A stretch of DNA of 64,000 nucleotides from Burkholderiales bacterium (GTDB lineage Bacteria; Pseudomonadota; Gammaproteobacteria; Burkholderiales; JAEUOS01): the NCBI GenBank assembly GCA_016790635.1, contig JAEUOR010000034.1, forward strand, positions 1 through 64,000. The letters run 5' to 3'. The position numbers were made by a program, and so were the translations under genes. The notes below the pieces were generated by a model that was not told where the DNA came from, did not search any database, and saw only the letters and a list, made by a program, of their open reading frames with translations. How positions within the stretch are numbered: position 1 is the first letter of the stretch; the number at the start of each line of letters is the position of its first letter. This document shows positions 36,327 through 46,522 of this stretch, piece after piece.

Positions 36327-36920
36327 ATGGAACTCACCGGCTCGCAACTCCTCCCCGTCTCGCAGCAAGTCGCCTGGGACGCGCTCAACGATCCCGAGAT
36401 CCTCAAGGCCTCCATCACCGGCTGCGAGGCGCTGGACCGCACGTCCGACACCGAATTCAACGCCGCGGTCGTGGCCGCCATCGGTCCGGTCAAGGCGCGC
36501 TTCAAGGCCAAGCTGACGCTTTCTGACGTAGTGGCGCCCACCTCTTACAAGATCCGATTCGACGGCCAGGGCGGCGCAGCCGGCTTCGGCAAGGGCGAGG
36601 CCCGCGTCAATCTCTCGCCCGAGGGCGAATCGACGCGCCTGGAATACGCCGCGCAGGCGAATGTGGGCGGCAAGCTGGCGCAGATCGGTTCGCGACTGGT
36701 CGATGCGGCCTCGAAGAAGCTGGCAGACGAGTTTTTCACCAAGTTCAACGCCGAACTCCAGCGGCGCCACGCGCCGGCGGCGACGCCTGCCGTACCTGCT
36801 GCGCACGCAGTGGAAGGCGGCCCATCCTCGGACGCCGGTGGCGGCACCCTGATGATGATCAGCGCGGCCTTGATCGCGGCCGTAGGCGTCGTCTACTTCG
36901 TTCTCTCGCGCGTCGGCTGA
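36327..36920 (+). CDS. CoxG-like SRPBCC protein with C-terminal membrane anchor
   Basis: The 197-residue protein has the carbon monoxide dehydrogenase subunit G fold (SRPBCC): LTGSQLLPVSQQVAWDALNDPEIL and YAAQANVGGKLAQIGSRLVDAASKKLADEFF. An Ala/Pro linker (about 150-175) leads to a C-terminal helix MMISAALIAAVGVVYFVL, as in CoxG proteins that tether the molybdoenzyme to the membrane. Its presence 4.3 kb from the orphan CoxL-like gene suggests they work together, although they are on opposite strands. Confidence 0.87.
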   Translation: MELTGSQLLPVSQQVAWDALNDPEILKASITGCEALDRTSDTEFNAAVVAAIGPVKARFKAKLTLSDVVAPTSYKIRFDGQGGAAGFGKGEARVNLSPEGESTRLEYAAQANVGGKLAQIGSRLVDAASKKLADEFFTKFNAELQRRHAPAATPAVPAAHAVEGGPSSDAGGGTLMMISAALIAAVGVVYFVLSRVG

Positions 36921-36954
36921 ACCGGTGCACGACCAAATCTGACTTCGCGCCGCG

Positions 36955-37647
36955 ATGCAGCCCGTCCTCAATTTCCACCGTCTTTCCAATCTCTCGCCCA
37001 ACGCATTCGATTTCCAGCCGCAGCAACTGGTCATCGCGGGCTGGACGGGGCGCGACCGGGCGGCGCTTGAGCATCATGTCGAGGAACTGGCGGCGCTGGG
37101 GGTGGCGCGTCCCTCGTCGATGCCGGTCTACTACCGCGCCGCGGTCACCTGCCTGACGCAGGAGTCGCGCATCCAGGTGCTCGGGACCACAACCTCCGGC
37201 GAAGTCGAACCGGTCCTGTTCTCGATGTCCGACGGGCTGTGGCTGGGTGTCGGGTCGGACCATACCGACCGCACGCTCGAGACGCAGTCGGTTGCCCTCT
37301 CCAAGCAGATCTGTCCCAAGGTGGTCGGGCGCGGGGTGTGGGACTGCCGCGAGATCGCTGCGCACTGGGACAGCATCATCGTGCGCTCGCTGATCATCGA
37401 GGGCAAGGGCAAGCCGGTTGCCTACCAGGAAGGGACCCTGGGGCAGATCCTCTCGCCAGTGACATTGGTCGAGGGCTACGCAGGACGCGCAGGCCTGCCG
37501 GTTGGCACGCTGATGTTCTGCGGCACCTTCCCGGCCATGGGAGGAATACGCCCGGCGTCGACCTTCATCATGGAGCTGGAGGATCCGTTGCTCAAACGCC
37601 GGCTGCGGCACAGCTACGAGATCGAGACCCTGCCGATCATCGCCTGA
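36955..37647 (+). CDS. DUF2848 family protein
   Basis: The 230-residue protein matches DUF2848, a family related in fold to fumarylacetoacetate hydrolase. Conserved-looking segments are PSSMPVYYR, GVGSDHTDRTLET, SKQICPKVVGRGVWD and GTFPAMGGIRP. The Asp/His pair in SDHTDR could bind a metal. Function is unproven; members often occur beside organic-acid transport genes, as here. It starts 34 bases after coxG and converges with zapE. Confidence 0.8.
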   Translation: MQPVLNFHRLSNLSPNAFDFQPQQLVIAGWTGRDRAALEHHVEELAALGVARPSSMPVYYRAAVTCLTQESRIQVLGTTTSGEVEPVLFSMSDGLWLGVGSDHTDRTLETQSVALSKQICPKVVGRGVWDCREIAAHWDSIIVRSLIIEGKGKPVAYQEGTLGQILSPVTLVEGYAGRAGLPVGTLMFCGTFPAMGGIRPASTFIMELEDPLLKRRLRHSYEIETLPIIA

Positions 37648-37659
37648 GCGCGCCGCCCG

Positions 37660-38829
37660 CTATTGCCGGAAGCCGTGCTGCTCGATGCGGGGTTCGCGCA
37701 GGTAGTCGACCGTCTGCATTTCGCGGATGCGGCTGGCGGTGCGAACGAACTCGTGCACCAGGACCCCGGCGGTGTAGAGCTTCTCCGGTTCGACGGCTGC
37801 CGACAGGATGACCTTGACGCGCGCGTCGTAGAGCACGTCGATGAGCCAGGTGAAGCGGCGCGCCTCGGCGGCCAGGCGCGGGCCCATCTCCGGGATATCG
37901 GACAGCACGATGGTGTGGAAACGGCGCGCCAGGTCGACATAGTCAGTGTACGAGCGCGGCCCGCCGCATAGTGCCGCGAAGCTGAACCACACGATCCCCC
38001 CGGCGCGACGGATGTAGGGAATGACACGCCCCTCGACGTCGAGCGGCTGGTCCTCGTCTTCCACCTCGGCGATGCGCTCGAACTCGCGGGTCAGCGCCGC
38101 GCCCGTCGTCTCATCGATCGGCGTGTGATACACCTTGGCCAGTTCCAGGGCGCGCCGCCGGTAATCGACCCCGGCATCGACGTTGATCACGTCGAGACGT
38201 TCCTTGATGAGTTCGATCGCCGGCACGAACTGCGCACGCTGCAATCCGTCCTTCCACAGCGTGTCGGGATGATAGTTGGAGGTCATGCACAGCATGACGC
38301 GATTGTCGAAGAGGTAGCGCAGCAGGCGCGCCAGGATCATCGCATCGGCGATGTCGTTGACGTGAAACTCGTCAAAGCAGATCAGGCGGTACCGCGCACT
38401 GATGTCCTGTGCCAGGCGCGCGAGCGGATCCTCGCTCCCTTTCAGTTCATCGAGCGCCTGGTGCACATCGCGCATGAAGTGATGAAAATGCACGCGGCGC
38501 TTCTTGACCAGCGGCACGCACAGGTAGAAGCTGTCCATCAGGAAGCTCTTGCCGCGCCCCACCCCGCCCCACAGGTACACTCCGCGCGGCAACTCGGGCT
38601 TGACGAAAAGGCGCTTCAGCGCGCTGTTGCGGCGCGACTTGTAGCCGACCCACTCGTCGTAGAGTTCCTGCAGGCGACGCACCGCCGCCATCTGCGCCTC
38701 GTCGGCAACGTAGCCGCGGCGCTCGACCACACGCCGGTAGTAGTCGACGACGTTGAGGTCACCCGACTCCGCCGCCGAGACGATGTCGGCGATGGATTCG
38801 TCGCCTTCCTCCAGGGCGCCGTCACGCAT
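37660..38829 (-). CDS. zapE: AFG1/ZapE family ATPase
   Basis: The 389-residue AAA-like ATPase has the Walker A motif GGVGRGKS (88-95), the Walker B motif LICFDEFHV and the sensor segment MTSNYHPDTLW. E. coli ZapE binds FtsZ and helps division under stress; the mitochondrial homologue Afg1 helps turn over respiratory proteins. Its place directly behind lpdA (50 bases) at the end of the TCA cluster is common in betaproteobacteria and fits a link to respiratory complexes. Length and motifs are complete. Confidence 0.92.
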   Translation of the reverse strand: MRDGALEEGDESIADIVSAAESGDLNVVDYYRRVVERRGYVADEAQMAAVRRLQELYDEWVGYKSRRNSALKRLFVKPELPRGVYLWGGVGRGKSFLMDSFYLCVPLVKKRRVHFHHFMRDVHQALDELKGSEDPLARLAQDISARYRLICFDEFHVNDIADAMILARLLRYLFDNRVMLCMTSNYHPDTLWKDGLQRAQFVPAIELIKERLDVINVDAGVDYRRRALELAKVYHTPIDETTGAALTREFERIAEVEDEDQPLDVEGRVIPYIRRAGGIVWFSFAALCGGPRSYTDYVDLARRFHTIVLSDIPEMGPRLAAEARRFTWLIDVLYDARVKVILSAAVEPEKLYTAGVLVHEFVRTASRIREMQTVDYLREPRIEQHGFRQ

Positions 38830-38879
38830 CGGGTTCTACTCGGGTTCCGCTCAGGACATCCTCCGGCGTCGTCGCCCGG

Positions 38880-40316
38880 TCACATGTGGATGGAGCGCTT
38901 CTCGACACCGAGCATGGCCTCTTTCATGACCTCGGACAGCGAAGGGTGGGCATGGCAGGTGCGCGCGACATCCTCGGAGGCGGCAAAAAACTCCATGGCG
39001 AGCACAGCTTCGGCGATCTGCTCGGACGCATGGGCATGGATCACGTGCACGCCGAGGATGCGGTCGGTGGTTGCGTCGGCCAAGACCTTGACGAAACCGG
39101 AACCGGTACCCTGCGAGAGCGCGCGTCCATTGGCCGAATAGGGAAAAGTGCCGCTCTTGTACGCGGTTCCCGCAGCCTTCAACTGCTGCTCGGTCTTGCC
39201 CACCCAGGCGATCTCGGGCGAGGTGTAGATGACCCAGGGGATGGTGTCGTAGTTGACATGGCCCTTCTGGCCGGCGATGATCTCGGCGGCCATCACGCCT
39301 TCTTCCTCGCCCTTGTGCGCCAGCATCGGGCCGCGCACCACGTCGCCCACCGCGAAGACATTGGGCAACTTGGTCCGGCAGTGCCCGTCCACCTCGATGA
39401 AACCGCGCGCATCGGTACTCAAGCCGATCGCGTCCAGCCCCAGCCCCGTGGTATTGGGCACACGGCCGATCGACACGATGAGGCGGTCGCATTCGAGTCG
39501 CTCGGCCTTGCCGTCGGGACCAGTGAAGTCGATCGTGACGCCTTTGGCGGATTGCGCCACCGTGCCGATCTTGACACCCATGCGGATGTCCAGGCCCTGG
39601 TCCTTGGTGAAGGCTTTCCATGCTTCCTTGGCGACGGCCTCGTCGCAGGCCGCCAGAAAATCAGGCAGGGCTTCAAGAATGGTGACCTGCGCGCCCAGGC
39701 GCCGCCACACCGAGCCCAGTTCCAGCCCGATCACGCCGGCACCGATCACGCCCAGTCGCCTGGGTACCGCGGGCAGGGCCAGCGCACCTTCGTTGTCGCA
39801 GACCATGACATTGTCGACCGGGACATTGGGCAGATGACGGGCGTTCGATCCGGTCGCGATGATGAGATTGCGTCCAAGCAGCGTCTCTGGTTCGCCGTCG
39901 CCCGCGACTTCCACGCTCACCCCGGCGTCGCCGCGGCCGGTCAGGCGCGCCTGGCCCTTGAACCAGGCGATCTTGTTCTTGCGGAACAGGAATTCGATTC
40001 CCTTGGTGTTCTTGGCAACCACCGCATCCTTGCGCGCGAGCATCTTCGCCACGTCGAACTCGACACTCTTGGCGGTGATGCCATGATCGGCGAAGTGATG
40101 CAGCACCGCTTCGTAGTTTTCGGAGGACTCAAGCAGCGCCTTGGACGGGATGCACCCCACGTTGAGGCAGGTACCGCCGAGTGCGGGCTCGCCGCGAGCG
40201 TTCTTCCACTTTTCGACGCATGCCACCGAAAGCCCGAGTTGCGCCGCGCGCACGGCGGCGACATAACCGGCCGGCCCTGCACCGATCACGACCACATCAA
40301 AATCCTTGACTGCCAT
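38880..40316 (-). CDS. lpdA: Dihydrolipoyl dehydrogenase (E3)
   Basis: The 478-residue flavoprotein re-oxidises the dihydrolipoyl group of OdhB and makes NADH. FAD binding is at [15 protein letters not shown]; the redox disulfide is Cys50/Cys55 in [19 protein letters not shown] binding is at [14 protein letters not shown]; and the catalytic His-Glu pair is in [13 protein letters not shown] near the C-terminus. It belongs to the odhA-odhB unit, separated from odhB only by a small exported-protein gene. Confidence 0.96.
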   Translation of the reverse strand: MAVKDFDVVVIGAGPAGYVAAVRAAQLGLSVACVEKWKNARGEPALGGTCLNVGCIPSKALLESSENYEAVLHHFADHGITAKSVEFDVAKMLARKDAVVAKNTKGIEFLFRKNKIAWFKGQARLTGRGDAGVSVEVAGDGEPETLLGRNLIIATGSNARHLPNVPVDNVMVCDNEGALALPAVPRRLGVIGAGVIGLELGSVWRRLGAQVTILEALPDFLAACDEAVAKEAWKAFTKDQGLDIRMGVKIGTVAQSAKGVTIDFTGPDGKAERLECDRLIVSIGRVPNTTGLGLDAIGLSTDARGFIEVDGHCRTKLPNVFAVGDVVRGPMLAHKGEEEGVMAAEIIAGQKGHVNYDTIPWVIYTSPEIAWVGKTEQQLKAAGTAYKSGTFPYSANGRALSQGTGSGFVKVLADATTDRILGVHVIHAHASEQIAEAVLAMEFFAASEDVARTCHAHPSLSEVMKEAMLGVEKRSIHM

Positions 40317-40332
40317 GCTCCCTCCTGGGGTT

Positions 40333-40767
40333 CTACAGGCGCGCCGCGAGTTCCAGGCGCACCAGGACCGCTTCGGGTCCGGTCAACACCAGGTAGACGT
40401 AACCCGCCTCGCCGCTTGACTTGAGTTCGTATCGACACACGCCAAATGCGGCGTTCTGCAGGCAGGTCGGCGTGACCCGCTCCAGCGATTTGCCGAATAT
40501 GCGCGCCAGTTGCTCGGGAGTGGAGGCCTTCAACACGCAGTCGCCGCTGCACGGCATAGCGCGCCAGGAACCGTCGGGCTGCCGCTCCTCGGCGATCCAC
40601 TGCCCGGCGCGCGCGTAGAAGCGGAACGTGACGTCGGTGGCCTGGTTCTTCTGGTCGATCACCGTGTAGATGCCGGCGTCGCCCTCGTCGAAGGCCGCGG
40701 CGCACGGCGCCAGAACCGCCGCCAGCGCCAAGACCAGCGTGCGCGCAAATCCTGCCGGCAGGCGCAT
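40333..40767 (-). CDS. Small exported protein of unknown function in the odh operon
   Basis: The 144-residue protein starts with a signal peptide ([25 protein letters not shown]). The mature part contains four cysteines, including PCSGDC and [10 protein letters not shown], which probably form disulfides, and a beta-rich pattern ([32 protein letters not shown]). I do not recognise the family. The ATG shares a base with the odhB stop, and lpdA starts 16 bases after its stop, so it is translationally embedded between E2 and E3 genes although its product should leave the cytoplasm. Confidence 0.75.
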   Translation of the reverse strand: MRLPAGFARTLVLALAAVLAPCAAAFDEGDAGIYTVIDQKNQATDVTFRFYARAGQWIAEERQPDGSWRAMPCSGDCVLKASTPEQLARIFGKSLERVTPTCLQNAAFGVCRYELKSSGEAGYVYLVLTGPEAVLVRLELAARL

Positions 40768-42011
40768 CACAATTCCAGCAGGATGCGCGACGGGTCCTCC
40801 ATCGCTTCCTTGATCGCCACCAGGGCCAGCACCGCCTCGCGACCGTCGATGATGCGATGGTCGTAGCTCATGGCCAGATAGTTGATCGGCCGCACCACCA
40901 CCTGGCCGTTTTCGACCACCGCGCGATCCTTGGTCGCGTGCACCCCCAGGATGGCCGACTGCGGCGGATTGATGATGGGCGTCGAGAGCATCGAGCCGAA
41001 CACGCCGCCGTTGGAGATCGAGAAGGTACCGCCGGTCAGGTCCTCGAGCGAGAGCTTGCCGTCGCGCGCCTTGACGCCGAAGGCCGCGATGTCCTTCTCC
41101 ACCTGGGCGAAGCTCTTCTGGTCCGCATCGCGCAGGATCGGCACCACCAGGCCGCGCGGACTGCCGACCGCGATGCCGATGTCGAAGTAACCGTGATAGA
41201 CGATGTCGTTGCCATCGACCGACGCATTGACCACCGGGTATTTCTTGAGCGCGTAGACGGCCGCCTTGACGAAGAAGGACATGAAGCCAAGCTTGACGCC
41301 ATGCTCCTTCTCGAAACGCTCGCCGTACTGCTTGCGCAGGTTCATGACCGGCTGCATGTTGACCTCGTTGAACGTGGTCAGGATGGCGTTGGTCGCTTGT
41401 GATTCGATGAGACGCTGCGCCACGCGCGCGCGCAGACGCGACATCGGGACACGCTGTTCGGGCCGGTCGGCCAGGAACTGCAGGTTGACCGGCGCGCGCA
41501 CCTCGGCGAGCGAAGGCCGCGCCGCCGCTGGCGCTGCGGGGGCAGGCGCCGCCGCGGGCACCGCGGCCAGCGCATCGCCCTTGGTGATGCGTCCGTCACG
41601 ACCGCTACCGGCCACGCTGGCGGGGTCGACACCACGTTCTGCCAGGATCTTGGCTGCCGCAGGCATGGCCGGCGGTGCCGCGGCCGCGACCGCAGCTGCC
41701 GGCTTGGCGGCAGGAGCCGCCGGCGCCGCGGCCGGAGCAGCCGGTGGCGATGCGCCGGCGCCGGCCGTGGCCGCGGTGTCGATACGCGCGATCACCTCGC
41801 CGGACACGACCGTGGCGCCATCGGCCTTGACGATCTCGACCAGCACGCCGGAATCGGGCGCCGGCAGTTCCAGAACCACCTTGTCGGTCTCGACGTCGAT
41901 GAGGTTTTCATCGCGCGTGACGGCCTCGCCAGCCTTCTTGTGCCATGCGAGCAGGGTTGCTTCGGCCACCGACTCGGAGAGTTGTGGAACCTTGACTTCA
42001 AGTATTGCCAT
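40767..42011 (-). CDS. odhB: 2-oxoglutarate dehydrogenase E2, dihydrolipoyl succinyltransferase
   Basis: The 414-residue core subunit transfers the succinyl group to CoA. An N-terminal lipoyl domain carries Lys44 in DVETDKVVLELP. An Ala/Pro linker (about 80-120) leads to the peripheral-subunit-binding domain (AAKILAERGVDPASVAGSG). The catalytic domain ends with SYDHRIIDGREAV, in which His384 and Asp388 are the active-site residues. It lies 31 bases after odhA. The single lipoyl domain is normal for this enzyme. Confidence 0.96.
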   Translation of the reverse strand: MAILEVKVPQLSESVAEATLLAWHKKAGEAVTRDENLIDVETDKVVLELPAPDSGVLVEIVKADGATVVSGEVIARIDTAATAGAGASPPAAPAAAPAAPAAKPAAAVAAAAPPAMPAAAKILAERGVDPASVAGSGRDGRITKGDALAAVPAAAPAPAAPAAARPSLAEVRAPVNLQFLADRPEQRVPMSRLRARVAQRLIESQATNAILTTFNEVNMQPVMNLRKQYGERFEKEHGVKLGFMSFFVKAAVYALKKYPVVNASVDGNDIVYHGYFDIGIAVGSPRGLVVPILRDADQKSFAQVEKDIAAFGVKARDGKLSLEDLTGGTFSISNGGVFGSMLSTPIINPPQSAILGVHATKDRAVVENGQVVVRPINYLAMSYDHRIIDGREAVLALVAIKEAMEDPSRILLEL

Positions 42012-42042
42012 GTCGAATCTCTTTCCTTGTCTGTCCGCGTGC

Positions 42043-44895
42043 TTACTTGGTCAGGACCACGCCCTTGGACTTGCCGAAGGCCTGCGCGATCAGTTGCTTC
42101 TGGCGCTCGACGTGCTTGGCCATGTAGCCCACAGCGGGCGAGGCCGATGCGGGCCGTCCTGCGTAGGCCAGCGTCTGGCCAGTCGTCATGTTGTCGAGCA
42201 GGTTGTGCTGGATCTGGAACCACGGGCCCTGGTTCTGCGGCTCGTCCTGGCACCAGATGATCTCGGTCGCGTTGGCGTACTTCCTGATTTCGGTGCCAAA
42301 GGCCTTGTGCGGGAACGGGTAGAGCTGCTCGATGCGCACGATCGCGCAATCGCCGGCCTTGCGCTCGGTACGTGCCGCGAGCAGGTCATAGTAGACCCGC
42401 CCGGAGCAGACGATGACCCGCTTGACCTTCTTGGCATCGACCGCGTCTCCGTCGCCGATGACGGTCTCGAACTGGCCACGCGCAAGCTCGGAGAGATCGG
42501 ACACGGCTTCCTTGTGGCGCAACAACGACTTGGGCGTGAAGATGACCAAAGGCTTGCGGAACAGGCGTACCATCTGCCGGCGCAGCAGATGGAATATCTG
42601 GGCCGGCGTGGTGGGCTGCACGACCTGGATGTTGTGGTCAGCGGAAAGCTGGAGGAAGCGCTCGATGCGCGCGGAAGAATGCTCCGGGCCCTGACCCTCG
42701 TAGCCGTGCGGCAGCATCAGGGTGAGGCCGCAGGCGCGCCCCCACTTGACCTCGCCCGAGGTGATGAACTGGTCGATCACCACCTGAGCGCCGTTGACGA
42801 AGTCGCCGAACTGCGCCTCCCAGATCACCAGGGTGTTGGGTTCGGACGCCGCATAGCCGTACTCGAAGGCCAGCACCGCTTCCTCCGAAAGCACCGAATC
42901 GATCACCGTGAAGGGCGCCTGCTTGTCCGACACGTTGGCCAGCGGAACGTAGGTACCGGAATCCCAGCGCTCGCGGTTCTGGTCGTGCAGGACCGCGTGA
43001 CGATGGGTGAAGGTGCCGCGACCGCTGTCCTGGCCGGTGATGCGCACCGCGTAGCCCGAGGCCACCAGCGAGGCCATTGCAAGGTGCTCGCCCATGCCCC
43101 AGTCCAGCGCCGCCTCGCCGCGCCCCATGCGGCGGCGATTGGTCATCAGGGTCTCGACCAGAGGGTGCAGCTTGAAGTCGGCCGGGATCGTGGTGATGCG
43201 CTCGGCCAGGCGCTTCAATTCCGCCAGCGGCAGCGCCGTGTCTGCCGCATCGGTCCATTTCTTGTTGAGAAACGGCATCCAGTCGACCGCGTACTTGCTC
43301 TTGAAATCCGACAGCACGTACTCGACCGTCGACTTGCCCTCGTCCATGAGAGCGCGAAAATCCTTGACCATGCGCTCGGGCTCGTCAGCCTTGAGGACGC
43401 CCTGCGCGACCAGCTTCTCGCCGTACAGCTTGCGTGTCCCCGGGTGCTGGCCGATGCGCTTGTACATGAGCGGCTGGGTCAGCGCCGGCGTGTCCTGTTC
43501 GTTGTGCCCCAGCTTCCTGAAGCAGACGATGTCGACGACGATGTCCTTCTTGAACTCGGCCCGGAAATCCAGCGCGATCTGCGTGGCAAACACCACCGCC
43601 TCGGGGTCATCGCCGTTGACGTGCAGCACCGGCGCCTCGATCATCTTGACCACGTCCGAGCAATAGAGGGTCGAGCGCGAATCGCGCGGATCCGAGGTCG
43701 TGAAGCCGATCTGGTTGTTGATGACGATGTGCACCGTGCCGTGCGTGCCGTAGCCGCGCGTCTGCGCCAGGTTCAGTGTCTCCATGACCACGCCCTGGCC
43801 GGCAAAGGCTGCATCCCCGTGCACCAGGATCGGCAGGACCTGCGAACCGTCCTTGTCGCCGCGGCGGTCCATGCGCGCCTTGCACGAGCCTTCGACAACC
43901 GGATTGACGATCTCCAGGTGCGACGGATTGAATGCCAGGCTCAGGTGCACCGGTCCGCCGGGTGTCGAGATGTCGGAAGAGAAGCCCTTGTGATACTTGA
44001 CGTCACCCGCGGGCAGGTCATCGACGTGCAAGCCCTCGAATTCCTCGAACAGGTCGCGGGGCATCTTGCCCAGGGTGTTGACCAGCACGTTGAGGCGCCC
44101 GCGGTGCGCCATGCCGATGACGATTTCCTGCACGCCGCGCTGCCCGGCACGCTGGATCAATTCGTCGATCGAGGCGATGAAGGATTCGCCGCCCTCGAGC
44201 GAGAAGCGCTTCTGCCCGGTGTACTTGGTATGCAGGTAGCGCTCCAGGCCTTCTGCCGCGGTAAGGCGCTCGAGGATGTGCAGCTTCTGCTCGGCGTCGA
44301 AGCGCGGCGTCGCACGCGTCGATTCGAGGCGCTGTTGCATCCAGCGCTTCTGATGCGGGTCGCTGTACATGAATTCCGCGCCGATGGTCCCGCAGTAGGT
44401 CTCGCGCAGGCCCTGCACGATCTCGCGCAGCGTCATTTCCTCCCGCCCGAAGTAGAGAGACTGGGCGTTGAAGGTCATGTCCATGTCGGCTTCGGTCAGG
44501 TCATAGAAGCCGGGCTCCAGTTCCGGAATCGCCGGCCGCTCCTGGCGCTTGAGCGGATCGAGGTCCGCCCAGCGGTTGCCGAGAAAGCGATACGCTGCGA
44601 CCAACTGCTGTACATAGACCTGCTTGCGTGCGATCGACAGGTCGACCGCCGAGCCGCCCTGCGGCCGCAAGGTATTTTCCTTGGCGCGCAACGCGAACGA
44701 CTCGACCACCGGCGCGTGGGCGACGTCGCGCCCGTTGTCGCCGGCGCCGCCGGGTACGACCTGCAAGGCATCGAAGTAGGCGCGCCAGTTTTCAGGCACC
44801 GAGCCCGGGTTGTCGAGGTAGCTCTCGTAGAGCTCTTCAACGTACGGCGCGTTGCCGCCGAACAGATAGGAATTGGACTGGAACTGCTTCATCAT
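42043..44895 (-). CDS. odhA: 2-oxoglutarate dehydrogenase E1 component
   Basis: The 950-residue thiamine-diphosphate enzyme decarboxylates 2-oxoglutarate and succinylates the E2 lipoyl group. It has the N-terminal E2-binding start (SNSYLFGGNAPYVEELYESY), the substrate histidine region IGMAHRGRLNVL, the ThDP motif GDAAFAGQGVVMETLNLAQ and the C-terminal transketolase-like half (WEAQFGDFVNGAQVVIDQF). ATG 44895, the first of two in-frame ATGs, has AAGGTG at good spacing; GTG 44904 is less likely. The preceding 263-base gap behind gltA shows no gene and could hold a promoter that I cannot define. Confidence 0.96.
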   Translation of the reverse strand: MMKQFQSNSYLFGGNAPYVEELYESYLDNPGSVPENWRAYFDALQVVPGGAGDNGRDVAHAPVVESFALRAKENTLRPQGGSAVDLSIARKQVYVQQLVAAYRFLGNRWADLDPLKRQERPAIPELEPGFYDLTEADMDMTFNAQSLYFGREEMTLREIVQGLRETYCGTIGAEFMYSDPHQKRWMQQRLESTRATPRFDAEQKLHILERLTAAEGLERYLHTKYTGQKRFSLEGGESFIASIDELIQRAGQRGVQEIVIGMAHRGRLNVLVNTLGKMPRDLFEEFEGLHVDDLPAGDVKYHKGFSSDISTPGGPVHLSLAFNPSHLEIVNPVVEGSCKARMDRRGDKDGSQVLPILVHGDAAFAGQGVVMETLNLAQTRGYGTHGTVHIVINNQIGFTTSDPRDSRSTLYCSDVVKMIEAPVLHVNGDDPEAVVFATQIALDFRAEFKKDIVVDIVCFRKLGHNEQDTPALTQPLMYKRIGQHPGTRKLYGEKLVAQGVLKADEPERMVKDFRALMDEGKSTVEYVLSDFKSKYAVDWMPFLNKKWTDAADTALPLAELKRLAERITTIPADFKLHPLVETLMTNRRRMGRGEAALDWGMGEHLAMASLVASGYAVRITGQDSGRGTFTHRHAVLHDQNRERWDSGTYVPLANVSDKQAPFTVIDSVLSEEAVLAFEYGYAASEPNTLVIWEAQFGDFVNGAQVVIDQFITSGEVKWGRACGLTLMLPHGYEGQGPEHSSARIERFLQLSADHNIQVVQPTTPAQIFHLLRRQMVRLFRKPLVIFTPKSLLRHKEAVSDLSELARGQFETVIGDGDAVDAKKVKRVIVCSGRVYYDLLAARTERKAGDCAIVRIEQLYPFPHKAFGTEIRKYANATEIIWCQDEPQNQGPWFQIQHNLLDNMTTGQTLAYAGRPASASPAVGYMAKHVERQKQLIAQAFGKSKGVVLTK

Positions 44896-45158
44896 GGCGT
44901 TCACCTTGGTCGAGTTTCTCGATTGAGTGCGGGCAGCGCAATTGTCTTGGCGCGTCCCCCCTTCGCAGCCGGCCGCGCCAGTCGCTCAGGGTGCCGCCGC
45001 CCCACAGTGGGAGCGGACGAGGTCGGATTGTCGGTCGCGCGTTACATGTGGCCGGCCGCGCGCGTCGTTGCAGGCCTCGTCAGCAGCAGGAAATCCAGCT
45101 TAGCATGACGAACTGCTTGGTCCATCGGTGAAAGAAGGGCCGGAATCATCCACAAGCC

Positions 45159-46478
45159 CTACTTGCGCGCCGCCAGCGGCGGGACGTCGCGCCGCGCGCT
45201 GCCGACGAAAAGCTGGCGCGGACGACCGATCTTCTGCTCCGGGTCGGAGATCATCTCGTTCCATTGCGCGATCCAGCCGACGGTACGCGCCAGCGCGAAA
45301 ATGCCGGTGAACAACGACACCGGGATACCCAGCGCGCGCTGCACGATGCCGGAATAGAAATCGACGTTCGGGTAGAGCTTGCGCTTGACGAAATAGTCGT
45401 CCTCCAGCGCGATCTTCTCCAGAGCCATGGCCAGCTTGAACAGCGGGTCGTCGTGCAGACCCAGTTCGGACAGCACTTCGTGACAGGTCTCGCGCATCAG
45501 CTTGGCGCGCGGGTCGTAGTTCTTGTACACCCGGTGACCAAAGCCCATCAGCTTGACATCCGAATTCTTGTCCTTGACGCGGGTGATGAACTCGCCGATG
45601 CGTTCCGCCCCACCCTGGCGCTGGATGTCGAAGAGCATGTTGAGCGCCGCCTCGTTGGCTCCGCCGTGAGCAGGCCCCCACAGGCAGGCGATGCCCGCCG
45701 CGATGCAAGCGAACGGGTTGGCGCCGGAAGACCCCGACAGTCGGACCGTCGAAGTCGATGCGTTTTGCTCGTGGTCCGCGTGCAGGATGAAGATGCGGTC
45801 CAGCGCGCGCACCATGACGTCGTTGGACTTGTAGTCCTCCGCCGGCACGGCGAACATCATGCGCATGAAGTTGGCCGTGTAGGACAGGTCGTTGCGCGGA
45901 TAGACGAAGGGCTGGCCGATCGAGTACTTGTAGGCCATCGCCACCAGCGTGGGCAGCTTGGCGATCAGGCGGATCGCGGACACCTCGCGGTGATGGGCGT
46001 CGTTGATGTCCAGAGAGTCGTGATAGAAGGCCGACAGGGCGCCGACCGAGCCGACCAGCACGGCCATCGGGTGCGCGTCACGACGAAAGCCGCGGAAGAA
46101 CTGCTGCATCTGCTCATGCACCATGGTATGGCGCGTGACCAGGTTGACGAATTCGGTCTTTTGGCCTGCGTTCGGCAGTTCGCCATTGAGCAGCAGGTAG
46201 CAGGTCTCGAGGAAGTCGCACTGCACCGCCAGTTGCTCGATCGGGTAGCCGCGGTACAGGAGTTCGCCTTTGTCGCCGTCGATATAGGTGATCGACGAGT
46301 TGCACGACGCGGTCGACATGAACCCCGGGTCGTAGGTGAACTTGCCGGTCTTGCCGTACAGCGCGCGTATGTCGACCACATCCGGACCGATGCTGCCCTT
46401 GTAGACCGGCAGGTCGATGGCCGGCGTACCGTCGGAAAAACTCAACGTCGCCTTGATGTCGCTGGGTGTCGTGCTCAT
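45159..46478 (-). CDS. gltA: Citrate synthase
   Basis: The 439-residue type of citrate synthase condenses oxaloacetate with acetyl-CoA. It has the N-terminal extension of the hexameric, NADH-sensitive Gram-negative type ([17 protein letters not shown]) and the catalytic segments [12 protein letters not shown] and [14 protein letters not shown], with the catalytic Asp in the C-terminal VDFYSGI region. A second, shorter synthase (PrpC) is encoded in the rightward arm. It lies 44 bases after sdhE. Confidence 0.96.
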   Translation of the reverse strand: MSTTPSDIKATLSFSDGTPAIDLPVYKGSIGPDVVDIRALYGKTGKFTYDPGFMSTASCNSSITYIDGDKGELLYRGYPIEQLAVQCDFLETCYLLLNGELPNAGQKTEFVNLVTRHTMVHEQMQQFFRGFRRDAHPMAVLVGSVGALSAFYHDSLDINDAHHREVSAIRLIAKLPTLVAMAYKYSIGQPFVYPRNDLSYTANFMRMMFAVPAEDYKSNDVMVRALDRIFILHADHEQNASTSTVRLSGSSGANPFACIAAGIACLWGPAHGGANEAALNMLFDIQRQGGAERIGEFITRVKDKNSDVKLMGFGHRVYKNYDPRAKLMRETCHEVLSELGLHDDPLFKLAMALEKIALEDDYFVKRKLYPNVDFYSGIVQRALGIPVSLFTGIFALARTVGWIAQWNEMISDPEQKIGRPRQLFVGSARRDVPPLAARK

Positions 46479-46522
46479 GATTTACTCCGACCGGGGGATA
46501 TGTACTACCGCAAGGAAGCTGG

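Noticed and set aside
41266..45108. A 1,280-codon plus-strand open frame opposite odhB and odhA
   Set aside because: It is antisense to two certain genes and its composition (His/Arg/Leu-rich) is that of a codon-bias shadow in GC-rich DNA.
44896..45158. A gene or small RNA in the gltA-odhA gap
   Set aside because: No conserved-looking frame, hairpin with T-run or clear promoter could be seen.
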